The notes below the pieces were generated by a model. The model was not told where the DNA came from and made no database searches. It was given only the letters and a program-made list of their open reading frames with translations. The position numbers and the translations under genes were made by a program. A stretch of 64,000 nucleotides of DNA from Amoebophrya sp. A120 (taxonomy: Eukaryota; Sar; Dinophyceae; Syndiniales; Amoebophryaceae): NCBI GenBank assembly GCA_905178155.1, contig CAJINV010000008.1, positions 4,142,793-4,206,792 on the forward strand, written 5' to 3'. Positions 31,879-43,655 of the stretch are shown here, piece after piece. How positions within the stretch are numbered: the first letter of the stretch is position 1; every line of letters starts with the position of its first letter.

Positions 31879-32607
31879 AGACCAGCTGCTGTTCACAAAG
31901 GAAAATGGGCAACATGATGACAGTAAGTAGTACAACCTCAAACATCACAACCACAAGTGATTCTGATTTCTATTTCTTCGCAAATGACTTCAAGACAGAA
32001 CTAAAAACAAAGCAAGACAGGGAAATAAGGACTTCCCCTCCATCAAGATAGATCTTCATGCGGCCGGCCCACTACTTGGTGGTGGATGCATATTTGGATT
32101 GTCAGAAAAAACGAAGAGCCTGGCTGAGACCCGCTGCCGGCGGTTGCCGTTCTTTGCTCTTAGCAACCCAACAAGCACTACGTACTGGAACAGACACCTT
32201 CGTTGCTTCCGCAGTCAGAGTTTTGACATGAAGATTCTGCTGCATCTGAGATACCGAGAGGGGCGGGCAACTTTTTTTTCTAGAGAAAAACAGGCCGCTA
32301 TTCATTGTGGTCAGCAACGAACCAGCATCCGGGCGAAGAGAGATGAGCAGGCTATCTCCTCATATGAGCAAGATTGCGACAAGATTGTGGGGGGCTGGCT
32401 TTGCTTTTGTTTTCTATGACGTAGACAGAGGACTCGCACTCGAATGCAAACGAGTGACGAAGAATTTTTTGTGTTTCACCTTCCCGTGGTTCGCTGACAG
32501 TGGTGAAATCGAAAAGAAAAGTTATGACTAGTCTCAATCCTGCCTAGTAAGAGAAAACGCCTCGATCAGAAGTGGCACGTCCGAAGTAATATTTGTGGCT
32601 CTTCAAC
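31879..32607. other. Intergenic, no gene seen
   Basis: A 106-codon frame at 32099-32419 begins at a non-ATG codon and has no recognisable motif; I do not support it as a gene. Confidence 0.45.
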
Positions 32608-35600
32608 ATGGCCAACCTCGGCGGCCCGGGCGCAGCCGGCGGAGGTTCATCTGCATCTGCAGTTGGTACTCTTCTGAACCTCGTCTTTCCCTCCGGTTCC
32701 GCCGCTGGGGGCAGTTCATCTCCTCTGCAGACGATGAGTCCTGCTGCTGTTCCTGACGTCATGACGGCTCTTTCGTCCTCGTCCGGAGCAGGCGTATTAA
32801 TGCAGGAAGCTGCAACTTCCTCTATCCCCCCTGTGGAGCAGCAGCAGCACCGCGCTATGCTAGCCGCGTCCTCTCGGATGCAGAAGTCTTTCGACGGATT
32901 GCATGGGAATTTACTCGGCAGCAGGAACGATCAGATGGATAACCCCTTTCGACAGTATTGAATTTTTTTTTCCAAGCTGCATGTATGTAGTTTGATAATT
33001 TTGCAAAAATGGTATTGTTTCAACATCTCTTGCAACTCTAGAACTACATGAAAACCTTTCTTCTCCAGGCTCGCCATGGTGTTGGACGGTGAGGATCACG
33101 TGGGTCTGTCCTTCTGGTTGGCCTCCGGTTTGTATGAGAGTGCACAACTCCCCCTCCCCCTCATTTGTCATGCACAACCCTAAATCCAAGTGCTTCCCTG
33201 TGGCGCTCTTTGCATGACAGATTCTGGAAGCCCAAACAGTAGCTACACTAGGCGCATGAATTTGTCTTGCACAGGCTCCATGTGTGCTGGTGATTGTATT
33301 GTTGTTCATGCAAAACGAATGAGGAAGAGGGGGAGTTGTGCACTCTCATAGTTTGATGCTGGCCGCCTTGGCGTTTTTCTTTTTCCAGGTTTTCCTCGTG
33401 CCCCGGCGGTGGGCCAATTCCATGGTGGTCGCTGGGCTCGTGTGCGGCGTCGCGTGGCACCACTACACGGAAATGAAGGACATTTGGGCCAGCACGCAGC
33501 GCGCCCCCACGGTCTACCGCTATGTGGACTGGTACATTAAAAAGATGTTCGTCATGCTGTAAGTTGATTATTACCTACTTACCGCGAAAGCTGCTTGGTT
33601 TTGTGAGTTAATCACAGCGCGAGTAGAACTAGAGTACAATCTACTTACTTCCTATCAATCTGTTTTACCTAGCATGACCAGTAGTTGAACCAACGGCTCC
33701 CCTCCTGTTGTCGTTTGGCAACATTTAATATAGCATGACAACGACAACAACAAGAAATAAAGGCTGGTCACCGTGCCGCTGCAAGTGACCGAGTTCTACT
33801 TGATCCTCGTGGCGGCCAACCCGGACGACAAACCCCCGATCTCCGGATTTCTCTTCTTCCGCCTGCTGGGAGCCTCCCTGCTGATGTTGACATTCGGCTA
33901 TCTCGGCGAGTCGGATGTGATGGACAGCTGGATTGCGTTCTGCATCGGCTTCCTCTTTTACGCCTACATCCTCTACGAGGTATTTTTCGGGGAGGCGAGC
34001 CAAATCAGCGCGCAGCTCTCTCTCGACGAAGCCAAGAAATTTCTCGCCATTTTTGTCGGCAGTAGCAAGAAAGACGACGACGAGGCGGACCTGGACGACG
34101 AGGATAGCGGCGCGCAGCGCGATGAAGTGGACGAACGGGCGAAGCGCGAGGCCATCGAGAAAGCGATGAACTCGGCCAGGTAGAAGTTGATGTTGTACAA
34201 CTTGCGGGATCATGTGAAATAATGTTGAATTAAACACATTATATATACACAACTGATTTGGAACTTATTCACACAACCAGACTCGATGGTCTGAGTCTGT
34301 GCACAAACACGACCACAATATCATAAAACTACACAGCGGGCAGACGGCCGCGAACAGTGTCGCTCTGAAGGAGTTCAAGAAACCCGAGGCGCAACTAGCA
34401 TTTGAAATCATCCGGATCATCTTGCTCTTCGGCTGTATCCTGTCTAGAAATTAATAGCGTCCCCACGGCAGCAGGCGGCGTTCTCATCTACTAGTAGTGG
34501 CGTTTTGTTTAGTACTGTTTGTGCAGTCGTGAACAATGTGATGGTCTGCTCTCCATGATATCACGCTGAGGCACTTGATGCTTCGTCATGCAGCCAGGAA
34601 GCCTTTAATTACAGCACCACGCTCGAGCATGCCCAAAAAACTTGTAATGCTCACTTCGAAAGAGTACTGTGGAGTCGTGGGATTGATGCTTTTCTTAAGG
34701 ATGACGGGGATGCTGTACCCCATCGGCTACCTCGCGGACGTGGGCGACGACCTGGAGGGGACAAAAACCTTGATATGCTTTGCAAAAAGGCTGGATCTCG
34801 AAAGTTGTATATGTAAAAAGCAAGTGAATGAAGCGCGCATTGCAGTACGCACTGCTCACGCGTATTACAAATTTTATTTGAGGTGCTATGTATAATTGCG
34901 TACTCCGCGTGGAAAATTAATTGCTACTGCGTTTTTCCATCACAGGTAGGAGGGCCTTTTCGTGCCCCTGCATCTACTTCATAGAGTCGTCTCGAATCCA
35001 CATGTGAATCCACATGCGTGACAAATCTCGCAATCTTCCAGTGACCCAGACATAGTTGCACTGCATACTTGAACGCGATCTACAATCTCGCGGACCTGTT
35101 GAACAAGGTGGCGTTTGTATCGCAAGAAAAAAGTATTACAGTTACACATTTGTTGCGATTTCAGCATCACAGAGCTGTTCTGCATAGCAACGCAAACTTG
35201 TAATGCGCAGCCTACCAGGGAAAGCACGCATGAAATGAGGCTGGAAAGCATTTTCTGCATGACAGAGGTTGTATGTGTTGCTGGTCTTGCATCAGAGTGT
35301 GTAACTGTAGCACTTTTTTCTTCGCATAGTTTGGCCTCGCGATTTACTACGCCGCCGGATCGCAGAACGAGCAGGATCGGGCCATTGTGGCGTCGGTCGG
35401 CGCGCCCAGCGTGCACGACATTCTGGAGATGGACACGTTTCTGCACGAGGACGATGACGCGAAGATGATGAACTTGTTCGTGCCGCTATCCTCAGTAATA
35501 AACGTCCCAACTTCAGAGTTGTCAAGATAGATATTTTGCTAATATGCTGTCGTGCATGACAGGTTTGGGCTTGCAGTGTGATCATGTGTGGCGCTTTTAA

Positions 35601-36392
35601 GTAGCTGCATCACATCTCGCTCCCCTTGTTAGCCTCATTCTGGCATGACAAACTACCAAAGAGCATTAGAAAATTGCACCTTATGTGGTTCGTGCGCATG
35701 GAAAAAACGTCCGAGACTTGCTGATTCTATCTGGGGTGGGGACGACGTCTTCACCCGGGATAGGTCCCGATGAAAAATTCGAGCAATGTCCCAGATCTGC
35801 AACTGACCACCTCCGCGTCGAAACCAAACATGTTTGGCGCGCCGAACTTGCTGCTCACCGGACCGACCTCTCCGCTTGGCGGTAGTAGCAACGTGGTCGC
35901 GGGAACCGCAACAAAAAGCATGTTCGCGACGGGCACAACAGGGGCTTCCATTTATGCGATTGCACAAATAGTTCTTGTCTCCCTCATTGATTTTTCATTT
36001 TCATATAGTCATGCTTCAAAAGATACCAAAATCCTCATCTTGCAGTTGCCGCTAAGAAAGTAAGGCTCTCTGCGCCGCGACACGTATTATAACTACATCA
36101 CCAGCCCGTGTGCCTATTTATGCATCATGCGGAAGTACGAATATCGAGGAAAAGGGGAGTTGATGTGCACTGTCATACGATTGTGCCGGGAGTGATCAAC
36201 AGTGGCACGGGTACGGGTGGGCAACAAGGTAGTAGTACCTCGCCACAATCCAAGTCGATGTTTGCGGGTGGTCTAGGCGGTGGGTTCATGAGCAGCAACT
36301 GGGAAGGGGCCGGCGGGAGCGGCAACCTGTCCACGTCCAGTCCCAATGTGTTCGCAACCTCCATGCCGACGTTCGGGGGAGGCGCCAGTTAG
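32608..36392 (+). CDS. Proteorhodopsin-like retinal protein 2
   Basis: Ten exons (32608-32954, 33069-33132, 33356-33531, 33763-34179, 34337-34435, 34709-34773, 35073-35117, 35334-35486, 35768-35952, 36183-36392) total 1761 nt, giving 586 residues. GT-AG introns are 32955-33068, 33532-33762 and 34180-34336; five are introners. The intron 34436-34708 is unresolved in type but restores FGWMLYP in frame. RYVDW gives acceptor Asp195, TEFYLIL donor Glu206, LNKVAFG retinal Lys401, and His173 aligns with proteorhodopsin His75. Gln203 at the tuning site predicts blue absorption. There is an Ala/Gly/Ser N-terminal extension of about 115 residues, an acidic E-F loop of about 80, and a Gly/Ser/Phe-rich tail with MFGAP and PTFGGG words. 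Probably a light-driven proton pump; the tail suggests an added scaffold or localisation role. Confidence 0.9.
33133..33350. mobile_element. Introner, family F
   Basis: 218 bases, exact repeat GTTTG (33128-33132, 33351-33355). Near-perfect arms TATGAGAGTGCACAACTCCC and GGGAGTTGTGCACTCTCATA. It is the only copy of this family in the window. Confidence 0.95.
34436..34708. other. Intron of unresolved type in proteorhodopsin 2
   Basis: 273 bases starting TATCCTGTC, as introners do, but ending TGACGGG with no matching 5-base repeat. Its left part has GCGTCCCCACGG and its right part GACGGGGATG, hinting at a decayed family-E copy. The boundaries were chosen because they restore FGW-x-x-YP, conserved in helix F. 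Confidence 0.45.
34774..35067. mobile_element. Introner, family A (diverged)
   Basis: 294 bases, exact repeat CTTGA (34769-34773, 35068-35072). The left arm has TTTGCAAAAAGGCTGGATCT, the right arm GTGACCCAGACATAGTTGCA. Removal gives TLNAIYNLADLLNKV in helix G. Confidence 0.88.
35118..35328. mobile_element. Introner, family C
   Basis: 211 bases, exact repeat GTTTG (35113-35117, 35329-35333). Left arm AAAAAAGTATTACAGTTACA, right arm TGTAACTGTAGCACTTTTTT. It lies four codons after the retinal lysine. Confidence 0.92.
35487..35762. mobile_element. Introner, family E (diverged)
   Basis: 276 bases with TA ends. Left arm AACGTCCCAACTTCAGAGTT, right arm GGGGTGGGGACGACGTCTTC. Flanks GCCGC and GGTCC are decayed. 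Removal links the end of the rhodopsin core to the Gly/Ser tail in frame. Confidence 0.78.
35953..36177. mobile_element. Introner, unclassified family
   Basis: 225 bases, flanked by CCATT (35948-35952) and CGATT (36178-36182). Left end TATGCGATTGCACAAAT, right end GATGTGCACTGTCATA. Removal joins two parts of the Gly-rich tail in phase 0. Confidence 0.72.
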
Positions 36393-37966
36393 ATTTACCA
36401 AGAATTACATTTACAGCCAGTACAAGAAATACAGTTGATATGTACTGCTTGTTATATTGCCCAACTGCTAGTGAAGTTGTAGACCTGCTGTAATCGATCA
36501 TGTAGTTATACTAGATGGCGTAGATGTCCCAAAGATTTACTCAGAGTCTCAAGAACGAAAAAGGCAAGCGTGCTGGGGAAGAAGTAACATCTGAAATTTG
36601 TTGGTAAATATTTATCAGTATTACATGCAAGCATGTGAGCACCCAAGTGAAAGATCCTGTGCAAAACAGGACTAGCTGCGGAGACCAGAAAACATTAAGC
36701 AAGTAGAGCTGCTGCAAATACTGTACTAAGCACAGCTCTGCTAGTACCATGTATGAGAACAGGATAGATTCGTAAGTATGACGAAATTTAGACGAATGTA
36801 AGAAGCGCAGAGAAAAGTTGAAAAAAGCAAGTTGGCATATTGAAGATTGTGACGCCGGTGCTTTAGTACAAGAGCAAATTGAAATTCCCAATGTGGTTTT
36901 ATGGCTTCGCAATATTTTTCGATCTGTCGGTCCACGTCAATGGAAAAGCAAAAGCCGTGTGTATAACTGTAGGCGTTGACTCTACCCGCCGTTTACGATC
37001 TTCCTCGGTCGTACAGCTTCAACGAACGTTGTGCGTCTCTCACGACCCGCTGTTCACCGGAGTGCGTCCCCTTCATCTTGATCCACACAGAAAGAAGTTC
37101 AAGAACAGCAGGTGCGACGATAATTCCTTTCATCATCAACTGCTTTCTTCGTACGTTGTGAGTTTGTGCCACTTTTTCGCAAACACGGCTGAACTGAAAT
37201 AGTCTCACGTCGCTCGCGATTTTGGTCGACCTTTTTTTGTCAAGTTGCGTAGGTACCAAGATTTAGCATCAAGAACCTGAAAGGTTGATTCGCGCACGAC
37301 CTGAAGGTGATGAAGCGTATATGAAGTAGCTAAGAAAGTTGAATTTTTTCGCACACGATCCCAAAAAACAAGAAGAAATATCGACAACACTACATGGATC
37401 ACGACGGGTTCGGGTTGAACCCTGCACTTGTTAACATGAAATGGTCTTGTTGTATTGCTGTTTATAGTCTCGCCCGCTTGCTGTAACATTAGCTAGGACT
37501 CATCTATTGGTGGTTCTTGTCGTGATGGTGCGCCAAATTCTTTCTTGGCTGTCAGCACGGAAGATCCAGCGCCAGCTACGGCAGTATTCAGCTCGACACG
37601 TTTCTCTTTTGATATTTCTATTCGCTACGCCCAACTTCATTTTCATGTTCAATTTCCTACAGTTTCCGAAAAACACCTTTGGCGAGTGACATAGAAGTAT
37701 CAATGTGACCGAAAACTCTAGTAAGTATCTCATTCCATTTTCAATTTCAATGAAAAACATTCAACCTGAAAAGGATAATGGCTATCGCGCATAGAAGGAT
37801 CGGTGAATGCCACTAGATTAGCAGCTTCTGCTGCTTTCATATTCGGAGTGGGAGCCCACAAGAAGTAGAACGGCAAACAGTCGTTGTTCATTCCCGTGCG
37901 TAAGTAAGCACGAGCACGGGCGAAGACGCTGGGCGGAAGAATAAGAAACGCGACTACTATAGCAGG
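36393..37966. other. Intergenic, no gene seen
   Basis: 1.6 kb with several short frames on both strands but no motif or codon bias. A minus-strand frame at 36541-36912 is hydrophobic by chance of AT-rich composition and is not supported. Confidence 0.5.
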
Positions 37967-40900
37967 ATGGACGAGCGTTACCAGAGCCGCAGAAAAAACT
38001 ACAAGAAAGGTACCACCTTCTAAAGACAACGTCGTGCTCCTCCTGTTGTGGTAAATTTTGTTGCATTATGAAACCGATGCTCATGGTGCTACGTCATATA
38101 GTACGGTCGTGTTGCGTGTTGTCCTCACGCTTTTCGTGTAGTAGTCGTAGTGGTAGTTCTAAAAGACGTGAAATATAATCCGAAAAGGTATCGACAGTGA
38201 GGACTTCCGCAGACGGCGCGAAAATGAGGAGGTCCAGATTCGAAAGTCGGAGAAAGAGGCCCAGATTGCTGCGAAGAGGCAGCAGCTGTCGCACTACCGG
38301 GATGGCGGTCCACTGGCACCAGGAGACCACCAAAACCAGCCCTTCGGTAATCTGCAACAGCTCGCGCAGCAAGCCGGCCAGCCGAACCACAATACGAACA
38401 CCTTCCAGTACGGAGGCTCAACCTCCAGCACCGCTGGCGGGGTCATCGGCGGCGAAGACCAGAGACTGGTGCAGATGACGGACGGCAACGACCCGAGCCG
38501 GTTTTTCCCGACCGACAACGAGATGCAAGCCACGTCAACAGCAAGCGGTGCTCTCTCCCCCCTGGAGATTGAAGCGCTGCAGCAGCTGCCCCAGATCGTC
38601 GCTGCGATAGGGGCGCCCACGGTGGTGAACGGGGTGCTCATAAATCTACAGGATGGGAGCGCGACTTCTGCGGCCGAGAACATAATTTCCGGGCCGCCCG
38701 TGCCCGGGGGCGGAACAGCAACAACATCAAACGCGGCAAATGCAAATGGTATGGACCTCCAGGTCGTGAACGGCGGCGGCCCGGTCACGCTCGAGGATAA
38801 GCTGCTTGCGGTGACCAAAATCCGAAAACTGCTGTCTATCGAACAAAACCCACCAATACAGCGCGTCATTGAGTCCGGGGTAGTGCCCAGCCTGATCGCG
38901 TTGTTGCGATCGAAGGATCTCGGAATTACCGGGACGCCGGGATTTAACAAGCTCGCCTACCACTACGAGATTGATACGCAAAAATTCCTACCCCCCGTTC
39001 ATATTTGCAGCAGTGTCCCTAAGTTGATGTCATGACAAAAAGTATCTGCCAAATCTAGCCTTGTTCCTTAAGAGTCCATTGCTTTTGCCTTTTCGTAGAC
39101 CTAGACTGGTGGCTGCATGATAAAAATTACAAGGGCCGCGGTCGCGGCCTGGCTAACCGCGCGATAATTCTATCCGTGATCGTGTGCGGAGGCAAGATTC
39201 TAGTACTTTGTTATAGTGTGGAAGGTGCATTTCTGGCTCTGGCCTCCGTTGCAGCTGTTCAAGCATTTACAAGAGTAAAGTACTGCGGGTTGGAGTGAAA
39301 ATTGTGAATTCTGATAATCACGACGACGCGGGCGTCCAGAAAATACCGCACGACGTGCTGGAAGAGGCCCTTACGAAAATTTGCTTCGAGGCCGCCTGGG
39401 CGCTGACCAACATCGCCAGCGGAACCATATCCTGTGCAAAAACATCCCCACCCCGGAGTTGTCATGCAGATCTGCAAGCACAAGAGCATTTGTAATGCGC
39501 ATCCCCATGAGAGGTAATCCCCACCGTGTTTTGGAACTTGTAATGCTGTGAACCGGATAAGGAGATGGATTTGTTATGCGGCTTCCCTTGCTAAACTGCA
39601 TTAATACACTACAGCCTGCAACTTGTCATGCGTGGCTCCCAAAACTCTAGGGTTTGTGTTGCAAAATCCCCATCTTGACTCTGGGGTGAGGACGTTTTTA
39701 CAAATGATAAACCAAGGAGCAGACGCAGGTGGTGATAGATCACGGCGCCATCCCCGTCTTCGTCCGACTGTTGTCCTCCTATCAAATGCAAAAATGTCTG
39801 GGTCTGGAAGGATGCAAGATTTGTCATGCATATTTCTCATGACCCATGATGCCTGTAATGCTTGGCCAAGCATCGCAGACTTTGAGAGGGCTTCCTGATG
39901 TACCTTCCGCATGAGAAATGCCGCGTCCGTGTAGCAAAAACTGTACCCCTCTTGCTGGTCATGCAATACAAATTTTTTTAGAGTCCAAAAACACCATGAC
40001 AAGTTGCAATCTTCCAGACCCAGACATTTTTACATTCGATACCTCCAAGGACACCACAATACGCGAGCAGGCGATCTGGGCTCTGGGCAACATCTCCGGG
40101 GATTGCTCAACTATCATGGGAAAAAGTGCCCCTAGTACTAGAGACAGGGACGATGAAGACGAAGACGTGTTTGCATTGCACAAGATCCCAATCGTGCAAA
40201 CATGATTCCCAAGCTTACCTATTCCAGCAGCTCCAGCAAATAACCGAATTCCCCATGAGCAAAAGCAAAATTTTTCGTTGCAAAAAGGCCTAGCTAGTAG
40301 CCACGGAGCTTGTCATATTTATGAGAACGGTTTTCAACGCTTCGGCTCTGGATTTGAAACAGGACGCCTAGTCCTTTCATGCAAGACAAAAGCTCCCTAT
40401 CTGGAAGCATTGCATCAGACATATTTCACACTTCTGGGGGTGTTGGGGCACTTTCCATTTTGATATCAACGAGCAGAGATCTAGTTCTGAACGCGGGCGC
40501 TTTGCAGCCCATCATGGAGCAAGTGAGGCATAGTGGCAGGTAGGTTGATCTTCTCTTTCACTACTTCTACATTGCTAAAAGCACGATTTTGCGAAGAGGT
40601 TTGCGGCACAAGCTTCTTTGTTTTCCATGACAAGGAAAATTTGCTATGGGTGCTTCCCACAGGGAAACCGACCTGTATCAACCACGGTCTGGTAATCATG
40701 GTAGCGAGTCAAACGCAAACGCTTCTGTGTTGCATTTTCTGCATCAGATTTTTAGACACAGTGAAGCTGGAGTTTTTATTTTTCCTTATGTCAAAACAGT
40801 CTCGAGCTCCTGCGAAACGCCACGTGGACCATCAGCAACTTGTGCCGCGGCCGACCGCCACCAAGATTCGAGGAGGTCGCGCCCTGCCTCGCCATAGTGC

Positions 40901-42537
40901 AGATGCTCATCTACCACAACGACCTCGAAGTGGTAATAGACGCCTGCTGGGCCCTGGCCTACTTCTGCGATGGTATTCTGTTTTCTTGTTTTTATAAGAA
41001 TTTGAGTATACAACTATGCAACTCTGCATCTTTGTTCAGCTTGTTTTCATCTCAGATCCAAGATGTGACGATAGAATTAGAACGAGAAACTTTCCGTAAA
41101 GAAGATGACATTGTGTGAAACAACAGTAAGTACAGCAATATGCAGGAGAGGCCGATGCATGCAAGAACATCGCTTTCATGCGATAAAGTATGTAAGCAAA
41201 AAAAAAACCAAAGACAATCGAACTACAGGTGACCAGTCCGCGCGCCGCGTCGATCACATAATACAAGCTGGGGTGTGCAAAAAAGCTTGCGAACTCTTGT
41301 CGCACGAGGACTACCTCGCCGTCATACCAGCGCTCCGACTCGTCGGGAACATCTGTGTGGGAACGGACACGCAAACCGACGTATCAATATCAGACTTTTG
41401 TTTTGCTTCGACATGATGAAACGAAATCTTCCGCTTTCAACATCTTGACAATGCTATTGATCGCATGAAGATGAAGTTGCGAGTCGTACGTTTTTCTTCC
41501 AAGCACTGCTGCCCTCCTCTGATGAACGCCTCTCTGTCTTCACTCAAAACAGTACATCCTGGATTGCGACGCGTTGCCCCAGCTGATGAAGCTGATGCAG
41601 CACGCGAAAAAGCACTTGAGAAAAGAGGCTTGCTGGACCATCTCGAACATAACTGCCGGCACGCCACGGCAAATTCAGCGCGTCATCGACTCCGGGGCCA
41701 TGCAGGCCTTGATAAATCTCTGGCCGCAGGCAGAATTTGACGTGCGAAAGGAGGTAAGGTTATTTTTCAGTACTGCTGTTTACTAGTCGTGCTCACAAAT
41801 CATCTTGTTCTTGACGTGCCGTCCCAGAACTACGAACTAAACTGCCTTCTAGCTCTGTCTTCTTTATTTTCAACACAGATTGTGATTGGTAAAAAGTGGT
41901 AGAATCAATGGTGCTTCAAAAAAATGCCCAAGTGGACCGACGATCCACTGCATGTTTGATGGAAAAAATACCCATTGATTTCGAACACCCGACGAACCAG
42001 ATCGTCTGGTCACTGCGGAACGGTCTTGCGTCTGGCCACCCGGAGCATCTCGAGTACTTTCTTCAGCGCGGCGCCTTGCAGATCATGATCTCGACGCTCG
42101 ATCACAAGTACGACCGCAAGATTTTGATTGCTGCGGTGGAGGGCATCAATTTCGTCTTGGAGCGGGGCGTGTCCCTCACGAGTGGCGACGCCACGCAGTT
42201 TGTGCACGTGATCCAGGAGGCTGACGGGGTGGAAAAGTTGCGCGCGGTGCTCGACGCGGCCATGAATACCGAAGTCGGGAACATGGTGGAGCAGATCCTC
42301 ACCCGGTATTTCCCCGAAGACGGCGATGAAGACGATATCGTCTTCAACACTGGAGCAGGAGGTGACAATAGCACCGCCGCGACTGCACAAAATCACAGCT
42401 TGTTTGGCGGCGGCCCTCAAATAGGAAACACAACTGCACCTGGAACCTCGTCTCTGACGAACAACCAGGCGCAGGCTTCCTCGTCTTTCGGCGCCGGGGC
42501 AAGTATCCCCGCCGGCGGCTTCCAGTTTGGTAGCTAG
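37967..42537 (+). CDS. Importin subunit alpha (karyopherin alpha)
   Basis: Ten exons (37967-38009, 38188-38963, 39322-39427, 39715-39779, 40047-40111, 40471-40539, 40800-40972, 41229-41380, 41553-41753, 42001-42537) total 2187 nt, giving 728 residues. Four introns are introners, five are GT-AG. The importin-beta-binding domain starts at residue 1 (MDERYQSRRKNYKK then GIDSEDFRRRREN). A Gly/Ala/Thr-rich insert of about 130 residues follows, explaining why it exceeds the usual 520-550. Then come armadillo repeats with conserved Trp/Asn ladder positions: AAWALTNIASG, AIWALGNISGD, ATWTISNLCRG, ACWALAYFCDG, ACWTISNITAG. It binds classical nuclear localisation signals and carries cargo through nuclear pores with importin beta. 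The C-tail has FG and acidic residues. Splicing was confirmed by armadillo continuity at every junction. Confidence 0.96.
38964..39316. mobile_element. Introner, family E-like (old copy)
   Basis: 353 bases, flanked by ACCAC (38959-38963) and ATCAC (39317-39321). The arms CGCAAAAATTCCTACCCCCC and GCGGGTTGGAGTGAAAATTG are a weak inverted pair. Removal gives in-frame sequence leading into AAWALTNIASG. Confidence 0.72.
39428..39709. mobile_element. Introner, family E
   Basis: 282 bases, exact repeat AACCA (39423-39427, 39710-39714). Left arm AAAACATCCCCACCCCGGAG, right arm CTCTGGGGTGAGGACGTTTT. Removal gives NIASGTKEQTQVVIDHGAIP, textbook importin sequence. Confidence 0.95.
39780..40041. mobile_element. 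Introner, family A, subtype A3
   Basis: 262 bases, exact repeat CCTCC (39775-39779, 40042-40046). Both arms have the ATGTCTGGGTCTGGAAG core. Removal gives VRLLSSKDTTIREQAIWALG in frame. Confidence 0.95.
40112..40465. mobile_element. Introner, family G
   Basis: 354 bases, exact repeat TCAAC (40107-40111, 40466-40470). Left end TATCATGGGAAAAAGTGCCC, right end GGGCACTTTCCATTTTGATA. Only copy of this family seen. Removal gives ISGDCSTSRDLVLNAGALQP. Confidence 0.92.
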
Positions 42538-43655
42538 CGAGGCCCCGTGCTGGTCTTCTGCAACAAGACGCGGCTGTTGAAATGAAGACGGGCTTTGCGG
42601 CCTCGCGTTTCGTGGGTCCTCGATAGTCAGAAATGAAAATCAAAAAATGAACTGGCGAGCGACGTCGTGATTACGAAAGCGACATCTGGCAAATAAGTCC
42701 TACAAGCATCAATCAACTGCGACTCCTGCGACAACATAATTGCGAAATACGACAAAAGAAAAGCAAACAACGACAGAAATGAAACAGAAAGTGAAGGAAA
42801 GCCACTTCTGTCGTGAAGGGCAACAGGCGGATTTTTCGCTCCCCAAAACGTTTTCCGTGTTGGGGCAACGGGTGTCTCTTTCCGTTCGAACGAATCAACG
42901 GAACGTGATAAAGATCCTCTTCGATTGTGGCTATTTTCTTTCCGCATTTGTGCGGTGTTAGTGGCTATCTGCATTGTTGCTTCGAGGATCACTGGCTCGT
43001 GCTTAGTTCATATGTCAACGCACTTCTGTAAATTCATGTTGTACTTCCTGTAATATCGGTTTTGGAGTTTGTGCTTTGGATTTTGTCGTCCATTCATTCG
43101 TCGTGGCTGCCTGTTCTATTGATATTTGCGACACCAGATCAATTTGCTCGTGTGTTGTACCAAGCCGTATAGATACTTAATTGACATGATTCATATGTGA
43201 AAATAGAAGCTTGCCGCGCTACTTTCGACGCGTGAATATGCTCATTCAAACTGAGGGCTCTGATGCTCAAAGGGAACCAAAAAACTATAACATAGAAGCT
43301 TATACGCTCCACTTCGATCTCGTGATAGTACAGCAACAGGTCCAGTCCGAAGGGTGGATCCTCAGAACTTCCGGTCCCTTGTTGACGCTCCTGCTGACTG
43401 GACGACCAGGAGCTTCTTTCAATTGCAAACTTCTCAAATTGTGTGCAAAGACGCCATCCTTCTCTCAGCCGAGTTTAGTTCAGTCGTTGCTCTTTACTGT
43501 GGTTGCACGCTGATGCTCACATATCATGTTTGCCGTGAAATACTTAAGTAGTCCATATCAAAGTTGGAACTGCAGAATTTACCTTCTCTATCTCAGCTTG
43601 TCTTTGTTTCGTTCATCTTCATACTAGAAAACTTCTAATAAAGCGAAGCCCGATC
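42538..43655. other. Intergenic, no gene seen
   Basis: Short frames only; none carries a motif. The AlkB ATG is at 43656. Confidence 0.5.

Noticed and set aside
32099-32537. 106-codon frame upstream of rhodopsin 2
   Set aside because: Non-ATG start, no recognisable motif, and competing frames on the other strand.
36541-36912. 123-codon minus-strand frame, hydrophobic
   Set aside because: AT-rich composition alone yields hydrophobic residues; no motif, no splice context and opposite to all other genes.
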